Source: Chlorella sorokiniana (taxonomy: Eukaryota > Chlorophyta > Trebouxiophyceae > Chlorellales > Chlorellaceae). Taken from it: 64,000 bases of DNA. Positions 45,997 through 54,940 of the stretch are shown piece by piece; positions within the stretch are counted from its first letter, which is position 1; each line of letters starts with the position of its first letter. Below the pieces are notes generated by a model. It had not been told where the DNA came from. It did no database searches and worked only from the letters and a program-made list of their open reading frames with translations. The stretch is from contig CP084611.1 in the NCBI GenBank assembly GCA_025917655.1, forward strand, positions 2,666,001-2,730,000. Reading direction: 5' to 3'. A program made the position numbers and the translations under genes.

Positions 45997-47226
45997 TCAC
46001 AATGGAAACCCACGTCGCTGCAGCTCCGCCTCCAACTGCACAGCGGTTTCAAATTTGATGGCAGGAATGCCTGCTGCGAGCGCGCCGTCGACGTTGGCTT
46101 GCCGGTCATCAACAAATAGCAGCTGGTCAGCAGGAAGCTGCAGGTGTGTCACCACTGCCGCAAAGCTCTCAGATGAGGGCTTACGCAGGCCCTGCACAGC
46201 ACATTTCAAATTGTCGCTGTTGCTTTATGATCAGAAAATAGGTTTGGGAAACATCAGCAGCAGGAGGCCGTTCGAGCGGGCCACTGAAGGCAGCCCAAAT
46301 CAGCCCCCAGCCTTCCCCCATCCCCAGCGTGCCTTGAGGGGCCCTTGGCAGCTGATGAAGGTCCAGTCCAAATAGCGTGACACTTGTAGTTTTTCCTCAA
46401 TCATTTGCCACCAGGCTGGATAGTTGCTGAAAGCATGCATCTCAGCACCTGCATTTGCCAAGCGCTGCAGCAGCGCCTCCATGCCATCAATGTAGCGGTA
46501 GCTGGCAGCGATGTGCCGCTTCAGGGCGGCGCCATCAAACTTGCGCTCGTCCAGAAAGAATGTGCGAAAAGTTCTGACTCGGGTATCTCTCCTCGTTCAA
46601 ACTGCAGGTTTCAGGAAACAAGCTATGTGAGTTGTTAGCGCCGGGCGGCTCAGCGACGCGAATCGGGGTGGACGCGCGTGCACACTGGTGCTCTGACCAC
46701 ACCTGCACCCAGGCCGTGGGGTGCTTGTTGGCCAGCAATTCTTCAAAGGTCATGCCAAAGAACCGGGGCATTTCTTGATAAAAGGGGTCGAGTACTAAAG
46801 TCGACATAATGTCGAAAAGCAGCACTGGGGCATGCCGCCGCAAACGGGGGGCAGCCCAACCTGTGGCGAGGGTGGGCAGCGAGGGGGCGCGTCAGCGGGC
46901 GAGAAGGCGAGCCCACGAGGCCGCTGCAGTGGCGTCCGAGTCACCAACACGGGTTGATGGAGCATGGGCACACTGCGCTGCCTGTCAAGCGCGCTGCCGC
47001 CGCCGTCGCCCTGGCTCACCGCCTCCCGCTCCTCCGGCGTCGCCAGGGCGAGTTCTTCGGGCAGCCGCCCAGTTGACATTTGGCCGAAGAGGCGCTGGGC
47101 CGACGTGATAGTGTCGGGCGCAAGTCCAGCAGTCAGGAGCAGGGCTCGGGAAGAGAAGTTCGCCTGCGTCCGGCCTTTGTTCAGCCTGTGGACCTTCGCC
47201 AAGTGAATCTGCAGCTTAGTAGGCAT
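45997..47226 (-). CDS. HAD-superfamily phosphatase, FHY1 (plastid FMN hydrolase)-like
   Basis: Resembles the plant plastid HAD protein FHY1, which hydrolyses FMN. ATG at 47226 opens a basic, hydroxylated N-terminus (MPTKLQIHLAKVHRLNKGRT) that could be a transit peptide; an in-frame ATG at 47292 is an alternative. A donor in RPR splices in phase to WAAPRLRRHAPVLLFDIMST L. Then VLDPFYQEMPRFFGMTFEEL, FLDERKFDGAALKRH, MEALLQRLANAGAEMHAFSN YPAWW, and YLDWTFISCQGPLK follow. The last exon gives LRKPSSESFAAVV and LLFVDDRQANVDGALAAGIP, ending at 45997. HAD motifs are seen: nucleophile Asp in FDIMST, Ser in HAFSN, Lys in LRKP, acidic pair in VDDR. Met replaces the usual Asp two residues after the nucleophile. 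Function by family resemblance. Confidence 0.78.
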
Positions 47227-47641
47227 TTTGTGACGGAGTTTAGGGGCTGACCGTTCACAGCGATGCGGCGGGCCGGCGTCTGCCATCACCATCTGCCTAT
47301 GTATCGGTGTATGGAGGGTTCTAATGCCTGTTGACTGCAGCCGTAGCTGCTTTAGGGCCGGTCCTCAACATCCGATAAACGCTGGGCAGGCACCGCTGGA
47401 TTGCGATTGTATTGCAAAAGCAGCAGCGAACGACTGCACTGCAACTCGACCGGTGCATTGCTACATTACGACGTTGGCGTGCCCAGGGTGCCCTGCCAGT
47501 TCAGCAAGGGCTCCTCCGCTTGCGTTGTCCAGCCCTATAATTTGCCTTCCTCGATATGCCGACACTCTTTTCGTTGCGTTGACACGGCCCAGCTGCGGAT
47601 AAAGCCCTCGTGACGGGGAGGCTGGCGCGCTCGGAACTGCA
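47227..47641. promoter_or_regulatory. Divergent promoter region between FHY1-like and GID7-like genes
   Basis: About 415 bases between two divergent start codons. No gene or clear core promoter element is seen. Confidence 0.4.
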
Positions 47642-49978
47642 ATGGTGCCGCCACACTCTGCGGCAAATGGATTTGCACACGGATTGGCGCAAGAGATGCT
47701 GGGCACCCGGGGCTTGGTGAATAGGTAGAATTACACGTTTTTGTGCGTCACAGCAGACGCCGTCGTGACGCACAAAAACCACCGTGACCCACACTGGAGT
47801 GTCACCCGTGCTCCAGAACACGCTGCCGCAGGACTGAGTACATCCGTGTACTGGAACAGGCACTACGGGCGCTGGGTTTTGAGGCGGTTGCACAGGCGCT
47901 GGAGGCTGCCAGCGGCATCGTGCAGCAACCGACACAGGCAGCAGAATTCCGCGGCGCAGTGCTGTCTGGCCAATACGACGAGGCCCTGCGCCTCCTGCCG
48001 TCTGTGGCGGCGGATGAGATGGTGATGGAGCGTGCCCGCTTCTTGCTGCTGCGTCAAAAGTACCTGGAGGGCGTGCAGGCGGGGCGCACCGCCAGCGCCC
48101 TGCTAGTGCTGCGCCATGAGCTTCAGCCGCTGCGGGTGCAGCAGGAGGTGCTCCACTCCTTGGCGGCCCTGCTGCTGCGGCCCCCTGCAGCGAACGTCAC
48201 TAGCGGCACAGACAGCAGGGTCGATGGATGGTCCCCTGATGATGCCACCACTCAGCAGGCAGAGGGGGCCGGGCAGCGCTGCTGGACGAGTTGCAGGACA
48301 GCCTCCTGCCCTCACTCCTTCTGCCAGAGCGGCGCCTGGAGGAATTGGTGGAGCAGGTGGGTGCTGTTTTCGGCTGCTTGCCAAGCAGCGGTCGGAACTA
48401 CAATCCTGTCATCAGCAGCTTGCTCCCTGCTCCCCACTTTCAACACAGGCCCTGATGAGCCAACTGGAGCGCAGCCCCTACCACAACTGCTTGCATGCCC
48501 GCCTTTCGTTGTTCACAGATTATCAGGCACGCCCCCTTGAGCCTCTTGCTATGGATGGGGTGGCAGGGGCAGAGAGGGTTGTGGTGTGCGCAGGAAGGTG
48601 GGGTCACCCCACGCCGCCTGTCTCTGCTCATGTTCCCACAAAACAGGCGGACATAAAGCAGCTGCCCACCGAGCCCGGGCAGGTGCTGGAGGAGCATAGC
48701 AGTGAGGTGTGGTGCATTGCATTTTCACCAGACGGCCGCTGGGCAGCCTCCGGCAGCAAGGACGGCTCCGCGCTGCTCTGGTGGGCACGCTGCAGGGAGG
48801 GGGTTGAGGCTGGGGCACTGCACACCTTGTGCCAGCGCATCGATGCAATGCGCAGGGAGGTGGAGGGAAGTGGCGGTGGTGGTGGGGTGGGTTTGCGTGG
48901 GCTGTGCAGCCAAAGGTTTGTGCGGGTGCTGCATTCCTGCCACGCTGCAGGTCTGTGAGTCCAGGCGGGCGGCTGGAGTGCCCACGGCTGCTGCTGCGCG
49001 GCGTCCAGCCCTGCCAGCTGGTGGCCTTCAGCCCCGACAGCCGCCTGCTGCTTACCTCCAGCCTGGACAACGTGGTGCGTCTGCACGAGGTGGCCTCCGC
49101 CCGCCTGCTGCGCCAGTTCCCGCAGGGGGCCGCCGCGGTCGCGGTGTCCTGGTTCCCGTGCAGCACCCGCTTCCTGGTGGCCTCCCACAAGGCGCTGGCG
49201 GTGTACGGAGTGGGCCAGGCGGGCGCTTCGCCACAGCAGCGTGTGGCCCCCGCCCACGCGTTTGTGTACGACGCGGTGGTGGGGCCGGGGGGCTGCCTGG
49301 TCAGCGTGGGCCAGGACCGCCAGCTGGCATTCACCCGCCTCGCCGACCAGCGCGTGGCCCTGGTGCCCGAGAGTGGCACCGTCACCAGCCTGCACCTCTC
49401 GTCCTGCCAGCGCTTCCTCACCACGAACCTCGCTGACTCGTGCGTGCACCTTTGGCACCTGCCACCCGGCCTGGCGGCCATGGGCGGAGCCGGCACGGCA
49501 GGGGTGCGTGGCGGCGGCGTGGCGGCATCCATTGCCTGCGCCAGCGCCATGCAGGGCCAGGGGAGGGGCGGCGACCCCTTTGATGCGCTGCCAACCGCGC
49601 CGGCGATGGAGTTCCGCATGGGCCAAGGCAGGCGCGTGGTGGCAGCAGGCGGTGGCGGGGTGCACGCGGCGCCTGCTCAGCGCCTGCTGCAACACCCTTG
49701 CGCTGGCTTTGCCCCTTCCTTGCAGGCTCAGCCGGTTTGTGCTGCGCAGTTGCGTGGGCGGCGCCACCAGCGGCTTTGTGGCCTGCGGCGCCGAGGACTG
49801 CCAGCTGCGCATCTGGCATCGCGTCAGCGGCGAGCAATTGGCTTGCCTGTCGGGCCCTGCAGGCTGCATCAACGCTGTCGCATGGCACCCTAACCCCCAC
49901 CTCATCGCCTGCGCCTCAGACGACGGCACGGTGCGCACGTGGCTGGCCCCTGCCGCAATGCAGGGCCGCCGGGTGTGA
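47642..49978 (+). CDS. GID7/WDR26-like LisH-CTLH-WD40 protein
   Basis: Scaffold subunit of the GID/CTLH E3 ubiquitin ligase. The first exon is MVPPHSAANGFAHGLAQEML GTRGL with a GT donor. The next carries a LisH-type helix (TEYIRVLEQALRALGFEAVA QALEAASG) then CTLH (FRGAVLSGQYDEALRLLPSV, ERARFLLLRQKYLEGVQAGR TASALLVLRHELQPL). LLPSLLLPERRLEELVEQAL and LHARLSLFTDYQA follow. WD repeats start at VLEEHSSEVWCIAFSPDGRW AASGSKDGSALLW and continue through LVAFSPDSRLLLTSSLDNVV, FVYDAVVGPGGCLVSVGQDR and TSLHLSSCQRFLTTNLADSC. They end INAVAWHPNPHLIACASDDG TVRTW. The stop is at 49978. Domain order and the HSSEVW/FSPDG start of the propeller fit WDR26. Confidence 0.88.
47737..47779. repeat. Perfect 15-bp inverted repeat in intron 1 of the GID7-like gene
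   Basis: Arms gtttttgtgcgtcac (47737-47751) and gtgacgcacaaaaac (47765-47779) are exact reverse complements around 13 bases. The arms hold TGACG, the core of bZIP/CRE-like sites. It could be a paired binding site or an RNA hairpin near the donor. Confidence 0.85.
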
Positions 49979-50323
49979 CGCTCACCCTGCTGGTGCACCA
50001 AATGAACGATGCCCTGCGGAACTTGTTCTGCTTTTGTACTTGCGTATCTTGTTTGGGGTTGTACCGCCACACGCCCCATCATGGGCGGCCTGTAACATTG
50101 GGCCAGGTGGCGTGTGTCGGGGCCCTCGCCCCTAAGGAAGCAAAACGAGCAGAGCACTTTGGGCAGAGATGGCAGGTGAAGGGGAGGATGGCGGAAAAGA
50201 TGGGCGAGGCGATGCAGCAACGAGGAAAACTGCAGTTGAGAGGTGGCAGGGCGTGCACACAGAGGGTGGCAGGGCGTGCACACGGTGCAGCGGGATCGCA
50301 AGCAGGGCCGCATGCGCGCCAGC

Positions 50324-51945
50324 TCAGGAGGCGATGGCAACGGGCGGGAGGCCCGCCGGCGTGACCTCCTCGGAAGCGGGCTTGGCCGCCGCTGCCACGG
50401 CAGTGTCCTCCGTTGGTGGCTGCGAGGGGGTTGAGCTTGGGTGTCCTGCGCCGGGTGAACTTGGCCTTGACTTGAGCCTTCAGCTTGCGCAGCGGCTGCC
50501 TGATGAAGGCAGGCAGGCCAAGGCCGAGCAGCAGCAGGGAGACATAGAAGAGTACGCTGCAGGGCCAGCAGCGGGGCGGGGGGTGGGGGAAGGAGGGGTC
50601 AGCAAGCAAAATGGGTGTATGCCGTGCAGTGCCTTTGCGAAGCGCATTGGCCCTGGCATCGTGAGCATCTGGCCGGGCGCGGCGCCCACCTCAGGGTGAT
50701 GCCCACCGCGGCGGAGCTCGTGTCAAAGTGGTATTCGCCGTTGAGGTACTCCTCAAACTGGGTCGAGTTAGCAAACAGGGGGAAGCAGCCACCGTACGTG
50801 CTGTTACCGCCACCTTCACCAGCTGCGTGGGAGGGTCAGGGGCCAGGCAGCGTGTGGAGTTGGAGGCTGTGGATGCGGGCACTGACTGTGCGGCGCAGCT
50901 GTGCGGTGCGCGCGCCGTGCGCACGCACGCACAAGCGCCGGCTCACCCTCTGCCTCTGCCTCCTGCAGCAGCACTCGACGCCGACCAGCCTGCACAGGTG
51001 CAACAGGCAAGCGCTGCTAAGGAGGTGCGCGTCCACCCACATCCCAGCAGGCAGATCATGCGGCGTGCGCCTAGGGCCCGCCTTAGCGCCGCCTGCTCAC
51101 TCACCTCCGCCTCGGCGTCTGCTGTGCTGCTGGTCGCCTGTGCAGCGGCGGCTTCTGATGCCTCGGAGGTCAAGCTGGCCTCGCTGGCTTCTCCAGAGCT
51201 GGCCTCGCTGGCTTCTCCAGAGCTGCCTTCGCTGGCTTCTCCAGAGCTGGCCTCGCCCTCGCTCTCCGAGCTGGAGCTGCTGGAGCCGCCTGCCTCGCCC
51301 TCCGCCTCAGCCCCGCCCTGCTGGACACGAGGAGATCGTAAACGGTCGCTGCGATAGCCGGGGACTTGCCACACTCACAGCAACGGGCGACAAGATCTTG
51401 TACAATGGACGTGGTAGACAACCAGGGCCTCACCGTCAGGCCATACTCAAACAGGGCGCAATCATTCACAAACTTGATCCATTGCGCGCGATAGACCTGC
51501 ATTGCGACAGATCAAGGCAGAGCACTTGCGTTCAACACTCGGTGAGATGAGATCTGGGCGCCCAGATTCCCAGTGCAAGCACTGGTACCGTTGGCGCACA
51601 TGGTTACCCGAATGCGGTGCGCCGTTGCGCTGCCCTATCTACAGCTCACATGCATGCAATGAATGATGTCGTCTTGATGCGGGCAGTACTGCATTTTCTC
51701 CGAATACAAAGCCCAGTTGAGAGTGTCATAGCAGGCCGACAGGCAGGTGGCATTGCAGCCAGCGACTGGCGCCACAGGTGGCGTCGTGTAGTTGCTCAAC
51801 AGAGCCTGCAGCTGGGTATTGCAGCTGTCGCTAAACGATTCCACCGTGGTGTGCATCTGGGCGACAGAGGTGCCCCCAGGAGGAGCAGCAGGCAAGCCGC
51901 TGCCGCCCAAAGAGCCCCTTGCCCACTGGAACTTTGCTGAGCCAT
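50324..51945 (-). CDS. Signal-peptide, Cys-rich, single-pass membrane protein of unknown family
   Basis: I do not recognise the family. ATG at 51945 opens a clear signal peptide (MAQQSSSGQGALWAAAACLL LLLGA). The luminal part follows: QMHTTVESFSDSCNTQLQAL LSNYTTPPVAPVAGCNATCL, SACYDTLNWALYSEKMQYC, VYRAQWIKFVNDCALFEYGL. NYT and NAT are N-glycosylation sequons. A Ser/Glu/Ala-rich exon has three SSGEASEAS-type repeats. Next comes STYGGCFPLFANSTQFEEYL NGEYHFDTSSAAVGITLR and a TM helix, VLFYVSLLLLGLGLPAFIRQ, with a basic cytosolic start (PLRKLKAQVKAKFTRRRT). Two one-base frame breaks lie in conserved-looking coding text, at C5 51873-51877 and G5 50426-50430; past the second, a natural end (VAIAS-stop) falls at 50324. 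It is divergent from the TTL-like gene by 164 bases. Confidence 0.68.
51175..51270. repeat. 30-bp minisatellite, three copies, coding
   Basis: The unit ctggcctcgctggcttctcc agagctgg-like is repeated three times plus a partial copy in the unknown membrane protein gene. On the minus strand it encodes SSGEASEAS-type repeats. Confidence 0.8.
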
Positions 51946-52109
51946 CGTAAAAATGGAGATCGGAAGGAGATCAAACAAGATCAAAGGGACACCTTCGAGG
52001 CGGGCATGCATTGCAGGTGGCTGGCGTGTGCCGAGCAGACGCCACTGCTACCGAGCGCTGCCCCCACCTTTTTCGCCGCACATGTGTGCATTGCAAAGCG
52101 CATTTTCCC
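51946..52109. promoter_or_regulatory. Short bidirectional promoter of two secretory-pathway genes
   Basis: 164 bases between the divergent ATGs of the unknown membrane protein and the TTL-like protein. No TATA box is obvious. Shared control is inferred from the spacing. Confidence 0.5.
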
Positions 52110-54120
52110 ATGAGGGCGATACAGTTAACAGCGGCGTTACTCGGGCTTTGGGCGCTAGCCAGCATTGCAGATGGCAGCGCAACTTTTGAGCTCGCCCAAG
52201 GCCGCGAGCCGCTGCGTATTTGGATTGACGAGTTTTTTTTTTCGCATCGGGCGAGACGGTGCTACTGAGAGAGGCGGCGGCGGCTACAGGTGGCGCCGCG
52301 ACCGTGGCTGGCAGCACTCACAACCGCGTCATGCAGCTGAAGAGCTACCAGCTCGCCGATAAAGTGGATGTCATGTGGACGGGTCAAAGGGTGGGTTGGT
52401 CTGCATGCACCTGCCAGTGGATCGCGCGCCGTGCACCTGCCAGTGGATTGCGCGCCGTGCAGTGGAATGCCGCTCCTCATCGTCTTGCACCCATCTCCTG
52501 CCACTCGTTGGGCAGGGCTGCTACGAAGCCTTCAAGCGGCGCCTCAATGACACCCATGCCGTCAGCTGCGTGCCAGGGACGCGGGCAGTGACGGGCAAAG
52601 CGACGCTGGGCACCACCCTGCACGCAGCGTATGGCGATGCGGCTTGGGGCATCGTGCCGCGCTCCTTCCGCCTGCCTCAGCAGTACGCCGAGCTGGCGGC
52701 GCACCTGAAGCAGGAGCAAGGCAGCGGGCAGGGCAGCCTGTGGGTGCTCAAGGAGGACGTGCACCGGGGCAAGGGGGTGGGCGTGGTGAGTCCGCCGCAG
52801 GTGCTGGCGCGGGCGCTGGACCCGCCCCCGGGGCAAAGGCTTCCGCCACGTGCTGGCGCAGCGCTTCCTGGGCCAGCAGTACCTGGTGGCTGGCCGCCCC
52901 TTCTACGTCAGGTGCGCCACACCCTTCTGGCTGCCTGGCCTGAGGGGCAGGGGCAGGGGCAGGGGCAGGGGCAGGGCGGGTCGAGCAGCCCAGCTGCGAC
53001 TCCTTCACCCCCCTTGCCTGTCGCTGTACAGGCTGTGGGCGGTGATGATGGGCGCAGACCCGGCACGTGCCTACATCTTTGACGGCGGCGTGGCGGTGTT
53101 TGGCCGGGTCCAGGAGGAGGGCCAGGCTGCCGACAGCCTCATTGTCAACCTGTGGACCCAGGACCGCAAGGCGGCGGCGCCCTGGAGCCTGGCCCAGCTT
53201 GAGCAACACCTGGAGGCGGAGCGCGGCGCCGAGGTCGCGCGCCGCCTGCGCCGCCAGCTGCATGCAGCGGTGTCTGCCACGCTGGCGGCGCGCGCTGCCG
53301 TCGGTGCGGTATGCGGCGGGCCGCCTGGGCGGCTACCAGGGCGGCAGCTTTGAGGTGCTGGGGGTGGACTTCCTGCTGGACGCCTCGCTGCGCCCCTGGC
53401 TGGTGGAGGTGAACCAGCTGCCCTCCATGGCACGCAAGGTGGTGGCCTGCGCGGCCAACAGCACGGCGGGTGGCGCCGGCAGCAGCAAGTGCGACCGTGA
53501 TGTGCCGTTTGACCGGGAGAAGGAGCGATTCATGCACGCCATGCTGCAGCTGCTGCTGGAGCGCCGCTGGCAGCATGCAGACCTGCACCAGGAGGCGCAG
53601 CGCGTGTTGCAAGCGGCTTCAGACGCCGCGCAGGAGGGGCAGGCGCCGCCGTGCGTGATGGAGACGCAACTGCGCCAGCTGCTAGCCATGCAGTCGGAGC
53701 AGGCAGCGGCTGAGCGGCTGGGCTTTGTGCCCCTCACCGCCCAGCTGTACCGCGCTTTGGAGTGCATGACTGCCCAGCCTGAGGGCGCTGCCACTGCCAG
53801 AGTTGCATGCGACGTGCTGGCTGAGCTAGCGCCCGGCGGCAGCACCCTCTCAGCAGGTGTGCACCATGCCGACTGGTGCAGGCGCACAGCTGGCTGCCCG
53901 GCTCCGCAGCTGGGGTGCGCAGTTGCAGCTTGAAGCTGCATCCCTGATGCCACGGCTGCGTAACCCAGTTGCAAGACAACAGAGCAAGCGCTCGCATGCT
54001 GCCGCCTACCAGTTGCGCCCTTCTGATGAGCGAATTTTGGCTTGGATGCGGCGGGGCAGCCCTGCGCTGGATAGCCCGCAGGCCTTGGACCAATTTTGCA
54101 ACGCAGGAGCCCTGTTGTGA
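52110..54120 (+). CDS. TTL-like ATP-grasp ligase with an N-terminal signal peptide
   Basis: Tubulin-tyrosine-ligase fold. TTL enzymes join amino acids to protein carboxylates and are normally cytosolic, but ATG at 52110 gives MRAIQLTAALLGLWALASIA DGS, a strong signal peptide. Then come LRIWIDEFFF, HNRVMQLKSYQLADKVDVMW, CYEAFKRRLNDTHAVSCVPG, WGIVPRSFRLPQQYAELAAH and WVLKEDVHRGKGVGVV (ATP-binding Lys and Gly loop). AQRFLGQQYLVAGRPFYVR, LWAVMMGADPARAYIFDGGV and FEVLGVDFLLDASLRPWLVE VNQLPSM (metal-binding D and E-x-N) follow. The tail is helical and ends NAGALL-stop at 54120. Frame breaks occur at T10 52233-52242, C5 52825-52829, near 53290-53310 and near 53860. They may be assembly indels or real damage. 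The substrate is unknown. Confidence 0.75.
52407..52458. repeat. 26-bp tandem duplication in a TTL-like gene intron
   Basis: Units gcacctgccagtggatcgcg cgccgt (52407-52432) and its copy (52433-52458) differ by one base. Confidence 0.85.
52943..52978. repeat. (ggggca)n microsatellite in a TTL-like gene intron
   Basis: Five to six copies of ggggca/aggggc in the intron before the LWAVMMG exon. G-quadruplex prone. Confidence 0.85.
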
Positions 54121-54940
54121 CAAATTTCCACTTGAAACTTGACCAAGTAAGCTAATCGAGCAACAATGACCCATCAAGCACCAGCACAGCATACGCTCCT
54201 GCAATGCTCGGGCGCTCAGCGGCTGCCTCAACCGAGATGTTTGAGCTCCCCTGCAGCTCAACGTTATTCTTTTCCCAGCCCGATTCGGCGCCCGCAAGGT
54301 CCATGGATGTCACGTGGGCATGTGGCTGACGGTTTCCGAGTGCAACGGCAACACGCTCAACTGGCGGGCCAGCGCTGCCACCAGCTCCCAGTGCAACGTG
54401 CCATCCATGCAATGCGTGGTATGCTGCTTGATGAAGCACCGTGCATAGCTGTTGGCTGTCTCGGTTTATGTTTTCATCACTCAAACCTTCACCTCCTTTA
54501 AACGTGCACACTTACCGCCATGGCACACCGTTATGCCAGTCTGCTATCATTCAGGTGGGATGAGCCTCTCATATTTTTCAGTTATAAAGAAGTCCACCAA
54601 GGCAGGCTGCCTGCTACCATTCATATCATTTCGCTTGGGGAGGGGGGGGTTCTTTTTTACGTGTGTTTGATCAATCTATCGACACCGAAGCAACCTGCAA
54701 ACGCAACAATTACAACTTCACAGTTCACTGCCCCACGTCAGCACCGTCCTATTGCGTGGCCAGCAGCCCTCCACCGCTCTTCATCAGCAGCATTTCTGTC
54801 TTCACGGTGGATTGTGAAGAGATCAAGAAACTTTGGAACGGCGCTGTTGGGAGACAGTGCACTGCAAAGTGGAACGGAGCCCGGGGAAGTGCCCAGCCAG
54901 CGGGTTGGAGGCGTAGCCTGATCAGTACAAGTATCGCATC
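54121..54940. other. Region between TTL-like and RNase J genes, no confident gene
   Basis: About 820 bases, with a G8 run near 54640 and T runs. A minus-strand opening around 54152-54511 reads plausibly in places but has no start, domain or partner exons. Confidence 0.4.

Noticed and set aside
48628-50340. 570-codon minus-strand opening over the GID7-like WD40 exons
   Set aside because: Antisense to strongly recognised WD repeats; compositional shadow.
54152-54511. Possible minus-strand gene after the TTL-like gene
   Set aside because: Two frames read about equally well, there is no ATG in a good place, no partner exon and no family.
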